A stretch of DNA of 64,000 nt, taken from contig AJWJ01000003.1 in the NCBI GenBank assembly GCA_000277445.1, positions 62,001 through 126,000 on the forward strand. The letters are read 5' to 3'. This document shows, piece by piece, positions 1 through 12,381 of this stretch (within the stretch, counting starts at the first letter, position 1; each line of letters begins with the position of its first letter). The notes under the pieces are model-generated. The model had not been told where the DNA came from, did no database searches, and was given only the letters and a program-made list of their open reading frames with translations. Source of the DNA: Polysphondylium violaceum. Taxonomy: Eukaryota; Evosea; Eumycetozoa; Dictyosteliales; Dictyosteliaceae. The translations under genes and the position numbers were made by a program.

Positions 1-792
1 AGGTGTTTGTAAATAATGGGGGGCGTAAGATATTTTTGCAGTTTTGCAAAAAAAAAATTGATAAAAAAAAAAACTTTTGAAAAAAAAATGGTTGTCCATG
101 TATTGGAATTTACCACTCATCCACAGGATTATTGATCAAACAAAATGGTGGGGGTGAAAATAAGAAAATTTTTGATATTGATTGAAAAAAGTAGAAATGA
201 TTTAACGAGTTAGACATTAAATCAAGCAAATGTATATCTATTCAAAAACCTAATAAAAGCTGAAGATTTATATAATTAAATAGATGAAGTTCCTTTGTTT
301 TAAAAAAAAAGATCTTTATAAAATAATATAGATATTTAAATTCTAAAAATAAAAAGTGTAATATTTTAATTGTTTTATCCCTGTTAAACATTTAAAGTGT
401 GTTTTCATAAATTTGGTTTCTAGCCTCCCAGCTTTTCAGATTTACACAAAGCTCTGGTGATCTTTTGGCCCGGTGTTACTGGTTCATCAATCAATGCATG
501 TTGGTACATTATTAGTATTGGTGGTAAGGATATAATTAACCAATAAATATGAAACTAATATATTTTTTTGTATCAAGTGCTACCATTTGGGTTGAAGATA
601 ATGCCAATCCACATACTTTTTTTCTATCTATTCTGATGGATAAACCTAGATACTATCCATCCACCTCAAATATCCTCTAAATTTTCCACTCTACATCTTA
701 ATAAAAACCTATTTTCGTAATTGGTCTATAATTTTTTACTGGATTTTTAGTTTATTTTTATTTCAAATTTACAAAATGTTTTTTATTTTAAT
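1..792. other. gene-poor stretch with a coding-like island
   Basis: Mostly A/T tracts. From about 420 to 720 the base composition is richer in G+C and short stretches on both strands read like protein; the minus strand at 422-500 reads ...DEPVTPGQKITRALCK... before a stop. No continuous frame or convincing splice set joins these pieces. It could be the last exon of a minus-strand gene, or an old gene remnant. I could not assign a family. Confidence 0.3.
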
Positions 793-1092
793 TTACATAT
801 CATTAGCGAGTTTTGGTTCAATGTTTTTCAATTTCATATATCCTTCTAAAATGGGTAAAGATACTTCTTTCATTTCATCAACACTTGTATCTGGGAAAAC
901 AAAATCTTGAATTCTTGATGGATTGGTGGTTTCTAAACATACAAGGACACATTCTCTAAGGCAACCAATTGTATTTTCAGTAAATCTTAAACGGTAATCA
1001 TGTGAACATATATCATGGTTAACTTGGACACAAGTGGAAAATTTATCAAATGGGAGTGACTTGATTTCTTGGACTTGAAAATGTGGTCTCAT
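793..1092 (-). CDS. small hypothetical protein, 99 aa
   Basis: A single uninterrupted frame on the minus strand encodes 99 residues starting MRPHFQVQEIKSLPFDKF. Composition is that of a real folded protein: mixed hydrophobic and charged residues, several cysteines and no low-complexity run, in contrast to the surrounding A/T tracts. No signal peptide or membrane segment is visible. I do not recognise the family. The gene lies downstream of, and on the same strand as, the histidine kinase gene, with 434 bases between them. It is credible as a gene because of its composition and clean start, but no function can be given. Confidence 0.6.
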   Translation of the reverse strand: MRPHFQVQEIKSLPFDKFSTCVQVNHDICSHDYRLRFTENTIGCLRECVLVCLETTNPSRIQDFVFPDTSVDEMKEVSLPILEGYMKLKNIEPKLANDM

Positions 1093-1526
1093 TATTGGTT
1101 GATTAAAAAATTATAGTTGGTTAAGTTGGTAGGTATTAATAATAATAATTGATAGTTGGTTGATTGGAATGATATTTAATTAAAATAAAAACAAAATCTT
1201 TTAGTATTTATATCTTTTTTGAACCTTTTTTTTTTTGTTTATTTTAAAAAAAAAATTTCATTAAAAAATTTTCGTTGATTGCCTAAGCAAAAAAGTTTCG
1301 ATGAAAGTTTTTTTTAGAAAATTTATATTTTTAAGACATTGAAAACTCGTAAATTTAAGAATTGATGATCTCATACACTCCTAACTTGTCCAATGAAAGT
1401 AGATTATTATAAACTAGTATTTAATTTGTAACTTGATAACTGTGATCAAACAATGATTTAAATAATGAAACTCTACAAAAGGCTTAAAGAAAGGGTTAAA
1501 ATTTATTTAAATAAAAAAATTAAATT
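1093..1526. other. intergenic, A/T-rich
   Basis: Lies between the stop of the histidine kinase gene and the start of the 99-residue gene, both on the minus strand. It must hold the kinase 3' end and the promoter of the small gene. Poly-A/T tracts are present, but no open frame or structured element is visible. Confidence 0.6.
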
Positions 1527-4500
1527 CTATTCTGATATTTTTTCCAATCTTGGATTTAACTGATCCGCTGTTGAAGGTGTATGATTAATTGCAATATTAA
1601 TTTGTTGTTGTTGTGCATTATTGCTATTATTTATGTTGTTATTATTGTTATTGTTATTATTGTTGTTGTTATTAATAGCATTGTTGCCATTACTATTATT
1701 ATTATTATTTGAAATAGTTGATTTGGAAATATCATTGGTTTCAGTCCATTTTTTAATCATATCTCTTAGTTCATGAATTTTAATTGGTTTTGAAATATAA
1801 TCATCCATTCCACTGTTTAAACATTTAATTTGATCTTCTTTGAAAACATTTGCAGTGGTGGCGATAATAGTCAATCTTGGCGATCCAGTTGTAGATTCGC
1901 TCTTTCTAATCTCTCTTGCCACTTGGAAGCCGTCCATGTCAGGCATCATAATGTCTAAAAACACTATGTCATATTTATCGTGAAACTTTTCCAATGTTGA
2001 TAAAGCCTCACTTCCACTGGCAACCATATCAGCTTCACTTCCAATGGATTGGAGCATTTTCACCAAAAGTAATCTATTTACAAAGTTGTCGTCGACCACC
2101 AAAACCTTGGATTTTATCGCGGTAACCAATCTCTTTTGTTGTGGAGCGACATCGGCCCTACTACCACTACTGCTACTATCATCGCTTGTGGTGTTGGTGT
2201 TTAGCAATTGTGCACCGCTGGAGGCAGCATTAGCTAATGACGCGTTGGCCATACCACCACTATTGTTATCAATAGATAGATATCCTGTGTTGTTCTGTGC
2301 ACCGAGCAAACTACTACCACCGCTACCATTGATACCAATGTTAGTGTTTCTATCCAAAAGATTGTGAAAGCATTCCGAGAGCAATCTCATTCTGAGAGGC
2401 TTGGTCATGATCTCTTGAATGCCACATTTCTTGAGCTGAATTTCAAATGCAAGATTTCTCGACTTCATTGGGAGGATCAAGATCATGGCTACCTTTAATG
2501 GAAATGCTGCCTGTTCGCTGGTAATCCTTTGCCAGAGGCCATCGACATTGGGTGCATTGTAGTCCATGATTATGATTGAATAGGGATACTTTGTCGACAA
2601 TGCCTGCTTCCACAATGCAAAGCCCGAGTCACCGCTATCGGCTGTATCCAATTGAATGTTCCATGCAAGCATTTGTTGATGAAGGAATACACGACTATTC
2701 AAATTCTTGTCGATAAACAACATTTTAGCTCCACCAAAATTCTGACACAACTGGCTGTTGTAGGGCGAGGGCGAGGGTGAGGGCGACGAGATGGGTGTGT
2801 CGGAATCGGTGATGAGCATTGGCTCGACAATGCCATCCATTGGCAAGTATTTTTTGAATTTAAGATTGGTGATAAAAGCACTGCCATGTCCATACTGACT
2901 CTCAACATGAATGGATCCATTGAATGCCAATTGAACGAGCTCTTTGCAAATGGCCAAACCCAAACCTGAACCACCATACTGACGAGTAATGGTGCCTTCT
3001 GCTTGTGTAAATGCTTTGAATAACAATGGTAATGCCTCCTTCTTTATACCGATACCAGTATCTTTGACCTCGATCTTGATATCATACTCTTCTACCGTCT
3101 CCTTGACCAAAGAACACAAAATCAAAATCTCTCCTTTATCGGTAAACTTTACTGCATTTCCCAATAGATTTGTTAGAATTTGATTCAATCTCGAGGCAGC
3201 ACCATACAATTTCTCTGGAACCTTTGTATCAATGTGACACAACAACTCTAATCCCTTAGCTTGTGCTCTCTCTGCCATTGAATCAATCACTTCACCAAGC
3301 TTAGCTCTAATATCAAACTCTTCATTTTCAATATCAAGCTTACCTGCTTCAATCTATAGTAGTAGTTTTTGTAATATTGTTAATATAAATATTGATACAA
3401 ATCAGAGAGATATATCTATAAATCCAAATCCTTACCTTTGATATATCTAAAAGATCATTGATTATACTTAATAAAGAATTTGAAGAGTTTTTAATAATCT
3501 CTAAATAGTTTCTTTGTTCCGGAGATAGATCAGTTTCAATCAACAAATCAGCATAACCAACAATTCCAGCCATTGGGGTTCTGATATCGTGTGACATCAT
3601 AGATAGTCTGAGTCTGGATTTCTCAATGATTTTAATTTGTTCCAATGTCTTTGACTCTTCGTCAATTCTACGTTGAGTAATATCTCTTTTTGTGCAATTG
3701 TAGTACAACACCTTTTCAAATTGATCCATCACGGGAGACACCATGGTTTCAAAGTGTATCAATGTACCATTGCTGTGTTTGGTTCTGATAAAGCCCGACC
3801 ATGTCTTTTTCATTGTCAGTGTAGCCCACATTTGTGGAATAATCTCGTGATTGTCTATGAGAAATGAAAACTCTCGGCCCAACAGCTCCCATCGGGAATA
3901 TCCAGTCGTGTTGGATATGGCACAATTCAGATACTTTATATGACCACTCACATCCCATATCTCTATACAGTCGGGGGAATACTCAATGCAGTTGATCATT
4001 CTTCTACTGGCCTCCTTGATGTCTTCTGAACGTTTGAGTAAAAAGTAATCGTTGATCATTCTCTGTGCACAGTTTAGACGCAGATCTAGGAGTACCGGTG
4101 AAATGGGTTGTTGTATATAATCATTTGCACCAGCATCAATATATTGGCAAAATTCAGAAGGATCACTTGTCTCGGTGATAACCAACACCACTGGGAAATT
4201 TCCAATTGCTAATCTCAAATTCTTGCAGAACGATATATTTCGTAATGTTGATGAAGTTAATGATTGAGGTTGATGTTGTTGTTGTTGTTGTTGTTGTTGC
4301 TGTTGTTTTAATGGCTTTAAAGGAGATGTAGTGGTATTGGTGTTGGTTGTAAAATCAAATGAATCCTCCTCCATTTGTGGATGTTGCTGTTGTTGTTGTT
4401 GTTGTTGTTGTAATTTATGTGCATTGATTGGAGAATTGGATGTAGATGAAGAGGTTGAAAAATCACTACTATCCAAACTACCATTGCTACTATTACTAAG

Positions 4501-5730
4501 AATCGATGTTGTTGTAGTGGTAGTAGTATTACTACTATTACTACGACGGTGACGATGATGATAATGGTGATGGTGATGATGGTGATGATGATGTTTATTC
4601 GATGACAATGGTGGTGGTGATGAAGATGATGAAGATGAAGATGGTGATGTCGCTGATAGTGTATTTGATTGTTGTTGTTGTTGTTGTTGTACTGTTGCTG
4701 ATGATGATGGTGGTGTTGGTGGATACAAAGAATCTATATTAATAATTTCATTTGGATCAAATATAAATAAAGCAAATTGTTCTTGATTGTGATAATGAAT
4801 GACTTGATTTAAATCTGTTGAACATGTGGTGACTTGATGTCCACGTCTTTCCAACAGATTTGATAACAATTGTTTGTTTGGTGAAGTGTTGTTTTGAACA
4901 AGTAATGTTTTGATTGGTGTTTTTGGTTGATACTTCATTCCCATTTGATCTAGTGGACTCGTGAGAATATCAAACAATGGTGTAAATTCACTCTTTATAC
5001 TTTTACTCTTTGACGATATCATTGATAATTCTGAAAATCTAGGATTTGAATTTGATTCCCCAACTGTCCAACTAAATGATTTAATTCTATCTCTTCTTTT
5101 TGAAAATATGTCATTGTCGTTGATGGTGGTGGTATTGGTATTGGCATTCATATTACTATTATTACTATTACCATTATTATTTGAGCATAAATTATGACAA
5201 CTACTATTATTTGATGATTTATTTATAAATGAATTTGATGATTTCATGGGATTGGCGCTATTGGTTGTAGAACTTGGTAAAGATGCGCTAATTGTATATG
5301 ACATTGGTGATGAAGGATATGATAAATCATCCTCCATTAATATATTATTTTGTTTATTATTAATATTACTATTATTAACTCCAATGCTACTACTATTATA
5401 TAAATTATTACTATTATTATTATTATTATTTAAACTACCGCCAATACTATTTAAATTACTTTTATTATTATTATTATTATTATTATTAATACTACTACAA
5501 CAGCCTGATGTACAATTATTATTATTATTATTATTATTGTTATTATTTTCGTAATTGGTATTATTATTTATAATACTCATAGTTTCTAGATCTAATGACC
5601 TTCTATTTGGTCGAAATTTATAATTATTGTCTTGTTGTTGTTTGTTGAGATTATCTTCAAAGAATTCATAACTAATATTATTATTACTGCCACCGCTACC
5701 ATTATTATTACTATTATTTATATTGCTCAT
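1527..5730 (-). CDS. hybrid sensor histidine kinase (REC-like, PAS, HisKA, HATPase, REC-like, REC)
   Basis: Two exons, 5730-3436 and 3353-1527, give 1373 residues; the phase-0 join restores the usual ...LLDISKIEAGKL... of the dimerisation helix. Order: Asn-rich N terminus; degenerate receiver (starting IKTLLVQNN) split by about 150 residues rich in Ser, His, Thr and Gln; PAS-like region; HisKA with the phospho-acceptor in MMSHDIRTPM (His about 714); HATPase_c with N box LTNLLGNAVKF and G boxes DTGIG and GGSGLGLA; a second receiver-like domain (MDYNAPNVDG, TKPLR); and a C-terminal receiver (VVDDN, FLDIMMPDMDG with Asp about 1230, ISKP). No membrane segment is seen, so the enzyme is probably cytosolic. 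By family knowledge it feeds a phosphorelay (RdeA/RegA in Dictyostelium). It belongs to the Dhk group, but I cannot say which member. Confidence 0.93.
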
Positions 5731-7594
5731 CTTGTAAATATATAAATTAAATATCTGTGTTTTATGTCGATTTCTTCTTTTGGCGGACCTTGTTTTTTAC
5801 TTTTTACGTAAATTTAATAATTAATTATTTGGAATATTGGAATTCTAAAATTGAAAAACAAAAAAAAAAAAAAAAATAGAAAAGAAAATAATAAAAAAAA
5901 ACAAAGGAAAAAAGTCTTTTTCAAGATTTCCTACTAGCAGTGTGAAATATATGTATGAGAGAGGGGTTGTGTGTATGTGTATATATAAATATATATATGT
6001 GTATGTGTATGTGTGTTGTGGTGTGATAGATATCTATAAAAAATTACCAATCTGTGTGAAATGTGGTGAGTGGGTGTCGATGTAAATTGAAAATAATATT
6101 GTTGTGGTGTGAATTTATTTTTTGACAGGAGAATGTCAATCTATTTATTTACTGCTAAAACTTTACTACTACTACTACTACTACTCCTACTCCTACTACT
6201 ATTATTATTATATATCAAGAATAGAAGTGATGATTGACACTCATATAAATATGTAAAATGAAATGAAAAATAGGTTGTTTGTCTGTGTGTGTCGATCGAA
6301 TGTGTTAAATGGTGAAAAAAGGCGTAATGAATGGACACATATCAAATTGAAATTAATAATCACACACCAATTCAAAAGACGCAATATAGAACGAAGGCTC
6401 TCTGTGAAAAGAAAAAAAAATCCAAATTTAAAAAAAAGAAAAAAAAAAAAAAAAAAAAAAAAAAAAGGTGGGCGTGTGTCAATATTTTCACCTGATGCGG
6501 AGTATTTTAAATTTATACGAATTGATTAGTGTTCTAAAGGTATTGTACCACCACCAAAAGAAGAAAAAATTGAAAAAAGACCAAATTTGAGCAAACATAT
6601 CTTTCGCCCAATAAAAATTTTTTAAAAAATGCAAAAAAATTGAAAAAATTGAAAAAAGCCCCATACATGATTTTGTGTGAGCGTGGGTGGGTGAGTGGGA
6701 CATGTGTAGAGGTCTGTCGACAGACATTATCTTGGTAGGAGGGGTTAGTGAGAGTGTGAGTGAGTGAATCAACAAAGTGGTTTTATTGATATTGGTTTAA
6801 TTATATTTTTAGAATAGATATTTTAAAAAAGATATGTTTAATTGCATCATTTCGTATTATTTTAAACAAAATGGTATCATCAATATTCTCTCCCAGCTGC
6901 TAGTGTATTTCGGCCACAACAACATGTGAGAGGCCATGCAAAACACAGATTCCTACTCTTGTTGTTGTTGTTGTTAAAATAAATTGATTTACTTAAAACA
7001 AAGAGAGGAATGGGTGATAAAAAAATCAGACAACATTTTCTCTTTGGAGTGAGATTTTTTTTTTTTTTTTAATTTTTTTCAATTGAAAAATGCAGGCATG
7101 TGATCCACCACATAAACAAAATATATTCTGATGGATGATCTTGTTGTTTCTTACCTTTATTACATATGATATGGTTTTGATTGATTGATTGTTGGTTGGT
7201 TGGTTGGTTGGTTAGGTTAAAAAGAGGTTGTCGGGCGATAGATAGAGTGATAGAATGTTGGTTTTATGTATGTGTTTAAAAAAAAAATACAATGTGGCTC
7301 TGAGGTTCGAATCGAGACAATAAGTTCCCGTGGACTGAGTGTCTTTTTAATTTCAAAGATTCCAACGAGAAAAAAAAACAAAGATTGGAAAGGTCAAAGG
7401 GGGTTGTTGAATAAATTTTTAAAAAAAAAAAAATTCAAACAAAAAAAATCTGATATGTGTGTGTCTCTTTCAAAGTGAAGTTGGTTTAACTTGTTGATTT
7501 AGTCTTGTATTGCACAATAACAATAATATGATAACAATAATTACAATAATTGTTTGTGAAAAGAAAGTATGAGGGAGTGCGCCAGATCCTTATT

Positions 7595-7625
<31 letters not shown>

Positions 7626-8072
7626 TTTCTATTTAAAAAAAGTATCTTAGATTTTTTCTCAAAATGGAAAGGACAAAAAAGGGAATTTTCACTCGTTTAT
7701 TTTTTATTTTATTTGATCAAAGTTTATTCAACAATTGGAACCAACCAACACAACAATAGTTGTTAAAAAACAAAATTATTTGAGCAGTTCACAATTCTTT
7801 ATTCCGAATTACTCTTTATAGGGAATAGTTAGGAGAATGATTAAAAAGGTATCTATTTTTGAAATTTAAAATTACCAACATAGAATTTTTTATTTAAATA
7901 AATCTTTTTTTTATTTTAGAAAAATAGTAATAAGCACGGTAGATCTACAAAATTAAATTCAATCTAAATAAAGAAACATTGGAAACAAAGACCCGAAAGT
8001 AAATTTGACATAAAAAGCAAAATTGAAATATAAAAAAAAAAAAGAAAGAGTATTTTTATTGCACAAAAAGAT
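5731..8072. other. 2.3 kb gene-poor region, promoter of the histidine kinase
   Basis: Between the start of the kinase gene and the end of the RAD54B gene, both on the minus strand. It holds long A tracts (6433-6466 and others), GT-rich and TTGG/TTGA simple repeats near 7180-7215, and only low-complexity open frames that I reject as genes. Two short islands richer in G+C stand out, 6880-6960 and 7290-7350, possibly regulatory or noncoding RNA. The gap is the longest in the window, which would suit a developmentally regulated promoter. Confidence 0.5.
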
Positions 8073-10952
8073 TTAATCAGAATCAGATTCATATGAATTA
8101 TCAGATTCTTGTTCTTCATCACTGTAGCCATCATTTTCATCGTCGTCATCATCGACATCTAAGCCTTTGTTTGATCTTGATTTTGATTTTAAGAGTTTAT
8201 CTTGAGAAATTGCTACTTGGTTTGTTGGTGAGTCAGTATTACCATTATTTGATTCCAATTGTTTATTTGTCGAAGCACCACTAAGAGAGGGACCTTTATC
8301 ATTTACAAAAACAAAGGTTGCCAAATCTTTACAGGCGAGGGCAACTTTGGGGTCTTCAATTTTAGATACATCATGAAAATGTTTCCATTTGTTCAATTCG
8401 TTGATTGACAAGGTATCTCTTTTGTGTTTTGGAATACGACTAGAGGGAGCACATTTGCAACTCAACATATCGTGAGTGTCACAAATGGTGTCTTCTCTGA
8501 GGGTAAAGATATCTTTGAGATCTTTGCTATCAAAAGCTGGAGAGTTTTCAGAATCACCCTCTGTAATACTGACACTGAGTGCTTGTTTGGTGAGTTGTCT
8601 TTGAAAGATTTTCTCTTCGATGGTGCCAGTGGTGAGTGTACGATAGATGGATACTACCTTTTTTTGACCCTCTCTCCATACACGAGCCATAGCTTGAGCA
8701 TCATTGGCAGGATTCCAATCAGAGTCAAATAAAATCAAATGATTGCCACCAATAAGATTCAAACCAACACCACCTGCTTTGGAACTCAAGAGGAAAACAA
8801 ACTGTGGTGTTGTAGGATCATTGAATTTGTCGACCAACTCTTGACGTTTGGAAGACTTGAGAGAACCATCCAATTTAAAGTACTCGTAGCCACGAGATTT
8901 GCACATAATGCCCAGGACATCCAATGTCTGGGTGTAATTAGAGATAATGACTACACGGTCTTTTGTTTTGGTTCTGATTTCATTTAAAAGACGATCGGTA
9001 AACAAAAGCTTACTCGAGTATTGAGGTTGAAATACTTTGGGATTCCATTCCTTGGGAAAGAGTTTTAGGATGCTCTTGTTTATCTCTGTTGGATTCTCTT
9101 TGTCGGGGAGATATACCAGCTCAGCACAGTTTGAAAGCTTTTTCAAAGTGGTAATCAAGGGGAGTGCACCCGATACCGAAGAGAATGAAGAGTTGTCTTT
9201 GATGGTTTGAAGGAGATGCTTGTAAATAGAGAGTTGGAGTGTTGACAATTTGCACAAGACAACATACTCTATCTTTTGTGGAAGATATTGAGTGTTTACA
9301 ACAGCTGTACGACGAAGAATGAATTGTGAGGTGATTCTAGTCAACTCTAAGGAACGTTCACGACCAATTCTCTTTTCCTCATCGCTTGCGTCAGGATTTC
9401 TGCTGGCTACGATGGGTACGTCATAGACATTTTTGAATGTTGTAACATTTTTCAATACACCGGGATTGACAAAGTTTACCATGGCATAAAACTCTGTGAG
9501 ATCGTTTTGAATGGGAGTACCAGAGAGAATGATTCTGAGTGGAGTGGGAATCATTGATACGGCTTTGGTTGTTTTAATCTCTGCATTCTTGAGACGATGT
9601 CCTTCATCACAAATAATCAAACCAATGGTGGGAATCTTGCAAATGTCTTCACAATAGATACGGAGTTGATCATAACTGATAATCAGTACATCTGCTTTAC
9701 CATACTGAAGTTCAGAGAGTTTAGATAGACCAGTCTTTGTCGATTCGCCAATGGCAACTGGAGAAATGCCATCGCCCAACCATTTCTTTAATTCATTTTT
9801 CCAATTGCCTACCAAGCTGGTGGGTGCGACAATGATTGCCTTTTTTGATGTTGGATCACCCGTTGGTCCTTGCTTTAAACAGGTCCAGAGAATGGTAATG
9901 GCTTGAATAGATTTACCCAAACCCATATCATCTGCCAAAATACATCCATTGCCTTTATAACCGCCTTTTAAACCATGTAAACAATCAAACATAAACTGTA
10001 CACCTTCTCTTTGATGTGGTCTAAGTTTGGCAGAGAGAATAGGATCAACAACAACAGGAATTTGCATTGCATTTGTGAGGTTGGTGGGCATGAATAATAC
10101 CAAAGAGTTTGGTGCATAGGGATTGTGAAGTGGCTTTGTAAGACGTACTTGTTTTTCAACACCCTTTACGGGTACTTCCCATCCCTTTGGTTTTCTAGCT
10201 GCTGCCAAGAGGAGTGTTTTTTTCTTTTCCTTTTTCTCTTGTTTCTTTTTTTGAATGATTGCCTCTGTTTTGAGAAAGATGGTACCATTCTTAAACTCCT
10301 CCTCTTCAAATGGATAGATGACTTTAACAAACTTGTTACCAATCATCATTGAAAACTCTTCTTGAAAATAAACCTCTTTATTCTTTATAAATACTCTTTG
10401 ATGTTGTTTCTTTTCATCATCATCTGCATCTTTTCTAGTTAAACCTGCTTTACCAATTTGTCTACCATCTGTACTCAATACTAATACTTTATCATAACTA
10501 ACTTGAATAATACCTATTTTGTTTGTTAATTTGTTAATATCTTATACTCTATACTACAACCACGATTATGCCGATTACTTACCATCACCAACCGCAGCTT
10601 CATCATCTGCTTTATTTGTACTTTTAAAAGTAATAATAAAATACAAGGGTGTAGAGTCGGGAGTTAATCTAACATTCCTTCCAACCTTTGTTTCTTCTTT
10701 AAATTTAATTACACCATTGCCTGTTGTAGTTGTGCTTGTTTCATTTGAAACTGGTTCTTCTTTTTTAATTGGTTTATATCTTTCTAAATGATTTATAACA
10801 GGTTCATTGACTACTTTCTTTCTACCTGGTCCCTTTTTGATTGTAGCTGCTGTAGGAAGAGGTGGTGCGGGTATTTGTAATGATAGATACTCTTCATCAC
10901 CTTTAAGTTTTTTATTTTCATACACTGCAGATGGGGCTAATCTTCTCTTCAT
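8073..10952 (-). CDS. rad54b: RAD54B-type SNF2 DNA translocase
   Basis: Exons 10952-10583 and 10513-8073 (intron donor GTAAGT) give 936 residues. The N-terminal quarter has the RAD54B-specific region (...LYFIITFKSTNK..., GKAGLTR). The SNF2 ATPase core has Walker A DDMGLGKS (about residue 317), CDEGHRLKN (about 420), SGTPIQND, the helicase C motif SSKAGGVGLNLIGG and MARVWREGQ. The region after the core, with FTLREDTICDTHDMLSCKC, matches the RAD54B C terminus better than RAD54. The family moves along duplex DNA and helps Rad51/Dmc1 in homologous recombination. The tail is acidic (DDDDEND...). The gene is divergent from the SARAF-like gene with 543 bases between starts. Confidence 0.93.
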
Positions 10953-11495
10953 ATCTTCTTTTTTTTCTTTTTTTGAATCTATTTATAAACTAATAACTAA
11001 CAATAATAATAAAATATAATAATATAACAACACAAATAATTATATCAGATACACTATCTTTCTATAAATATAATAATAATAATACTATGTACAAGAAGAA
11101 AAAACCAAACAATGTAAAATGTGCGAAATGAATGCTTTTTTAAAAAAAAAAAAAAAAGTTGAGTTTATTTTTTCTTGGAATTATGAGCCATTTCTTCTAA
11201 ATTGATCAATTTTTTAGCCAACTTTTTTAAAATAAGCAAACCGAAGTTCTATTACTTGTGACTCGGAGGAATACCATAGTTTATTGAAAAGTTACACCCG
11301 AGTTTCTTTTTCTCATAGTTCTTCTCCCTTGGATTGTGTATTATATATAGAAGATATTCTCCTGAAACCCAAAACAAATAGATATAATAAAAGAATAAAT
11401 AAGAATAAGCGATACCGCTCATCTCTCATAAAACACACAAAATTAAAGTATTTTTTTTCAATTTTTTTTTTATTTTTATATTAATTGGACCCAAT
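10953..11495. promoter_or_regulatory. shared promoter region of rad54b and SARAF-like gene
   Basis: The two genes point away from this 543-base A/T-rich stretch, so it must hold both promoters. It contains poly-A/T tracts of the type found upstream of dictyostelid transcription starts, including a T-rich block just before the SARAF-like ATG. No specific factor site can be assigned. Confidence 0.5.
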
Positions 11496-12381
11496 ATGAA
11501 ATTGTATATATTACAGCTATTGTTGGTACTATCATTGCTGTTGTGTATCGATAATGTAGAATCTAGTTTCGTAGTGAATGACGATGTTTATGGTGGTGGT
11601 AGGGATAGTGGTCTGCCTATACTAAGATTCAGTAAGAATATGTTGACTCCAAATGAACGACATCAATTGATTTGCATTGGTGGCACAGCAAGGGGCACAA
11701 ACGAAGAGGCTGAATATCTGATTTGTAAATCATCAATGAATGATATCTATCATAAAGACGTTGAATGGAAATGTCAGAGCTCAACTATATCAAAGAATGT
11801 TAGATTGACTAAACTCAACATCGATTGTCCTAAATTAAATGTAGATTATACTTATGGTGATGATCATCCATGTAATTTAGAATATCATTTAGATTGGGTT
11901 GATAATTATAGTATGTGTTTTAGTATAGATTTATAGATATGTAGATATAGATACACATGCATTGATGGATATTAATCTTTGACTCTCTATAGCATTTAGT
12001 AAGAAAGCAGGATGGGGAATACTCGGTGTATTCTTTTTCTATATATTTTTAAAGAGAAACACTAATCTCTATAGTGGACAGTAAGTAATACTAACAATAA
12101 TAAGGGCAACAACCAACCTCATTCTCACCCCTCTCCTCTATCACTCTCTATTCACAACACACACACCCAAATGCCCATCTCTTTATTGCACCCCAATATT
12201 AATAATATCCCACCAATCAATCATCATATACTTTAGAATTAGTAATCCAATCTTTTTACCTAGAGAGCAAATTAACCCAAAGGTGTTTAGAGCACTTGGT
12301 ATTGTGGTGAGCATCATTGTCTTTATCTCAACAATAGTATTTATTTTATTGTGCTTATTGATGTTTTCTGCCCCAATTTAA
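11496..12381 (+). CDS. SARAF/TMEM66-like membrane protein
   Basis: Three exons, 11496-11910, 11993-12080 and 12237-12381, give 215 residues. A signal peptide (MKLYILQLLLVLSLLLCI) precedes a cysteine-bearing lumenal domain with the SARAF pattern: LICIGGTA, then VEWKCQS, then an NIDCPKLN...CNLEYHLDW block. A first membrane segment follows (AGWGILGVFFFYIFLK), then the NLYSGQ stretch that resembles the human SDGQYSPP region, and a second hydrophobic segment (ALGIVVSIIVFISTIVFILL) close to the C terminus. In animals SARAF sits in the ER membrane and slows store-operated calcium entry by acting on STIM. The human protein has a longer cytosolic tail. Exon phases are consistent throughout; exon 2 could instead end at an in-frame stop at 12081, giving a shorter product. 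Confidence 0.8.

Noticed and set aside
6141-6775. Open frames in the gap upstream of the histidine kinase
   Set aside because: They consist of Ser, Lys or Phe runs read from simple repeats and A tracts and have no credible start or composition.
7300-7345. GGTTCGAATC, a perfect box B, as a possible tRNA
   Set aside because: The flanking bases do not form a T stem and no box A with a D arm lies at the right distance.
12081-12083. In-frame stop after exon 2 as the true end of the SARAF-like protein
   Set aside because: The bases form a perfect GTAAGT donor, and the next exon continues in phase with a hydrophobic segment; the short form remains possible.
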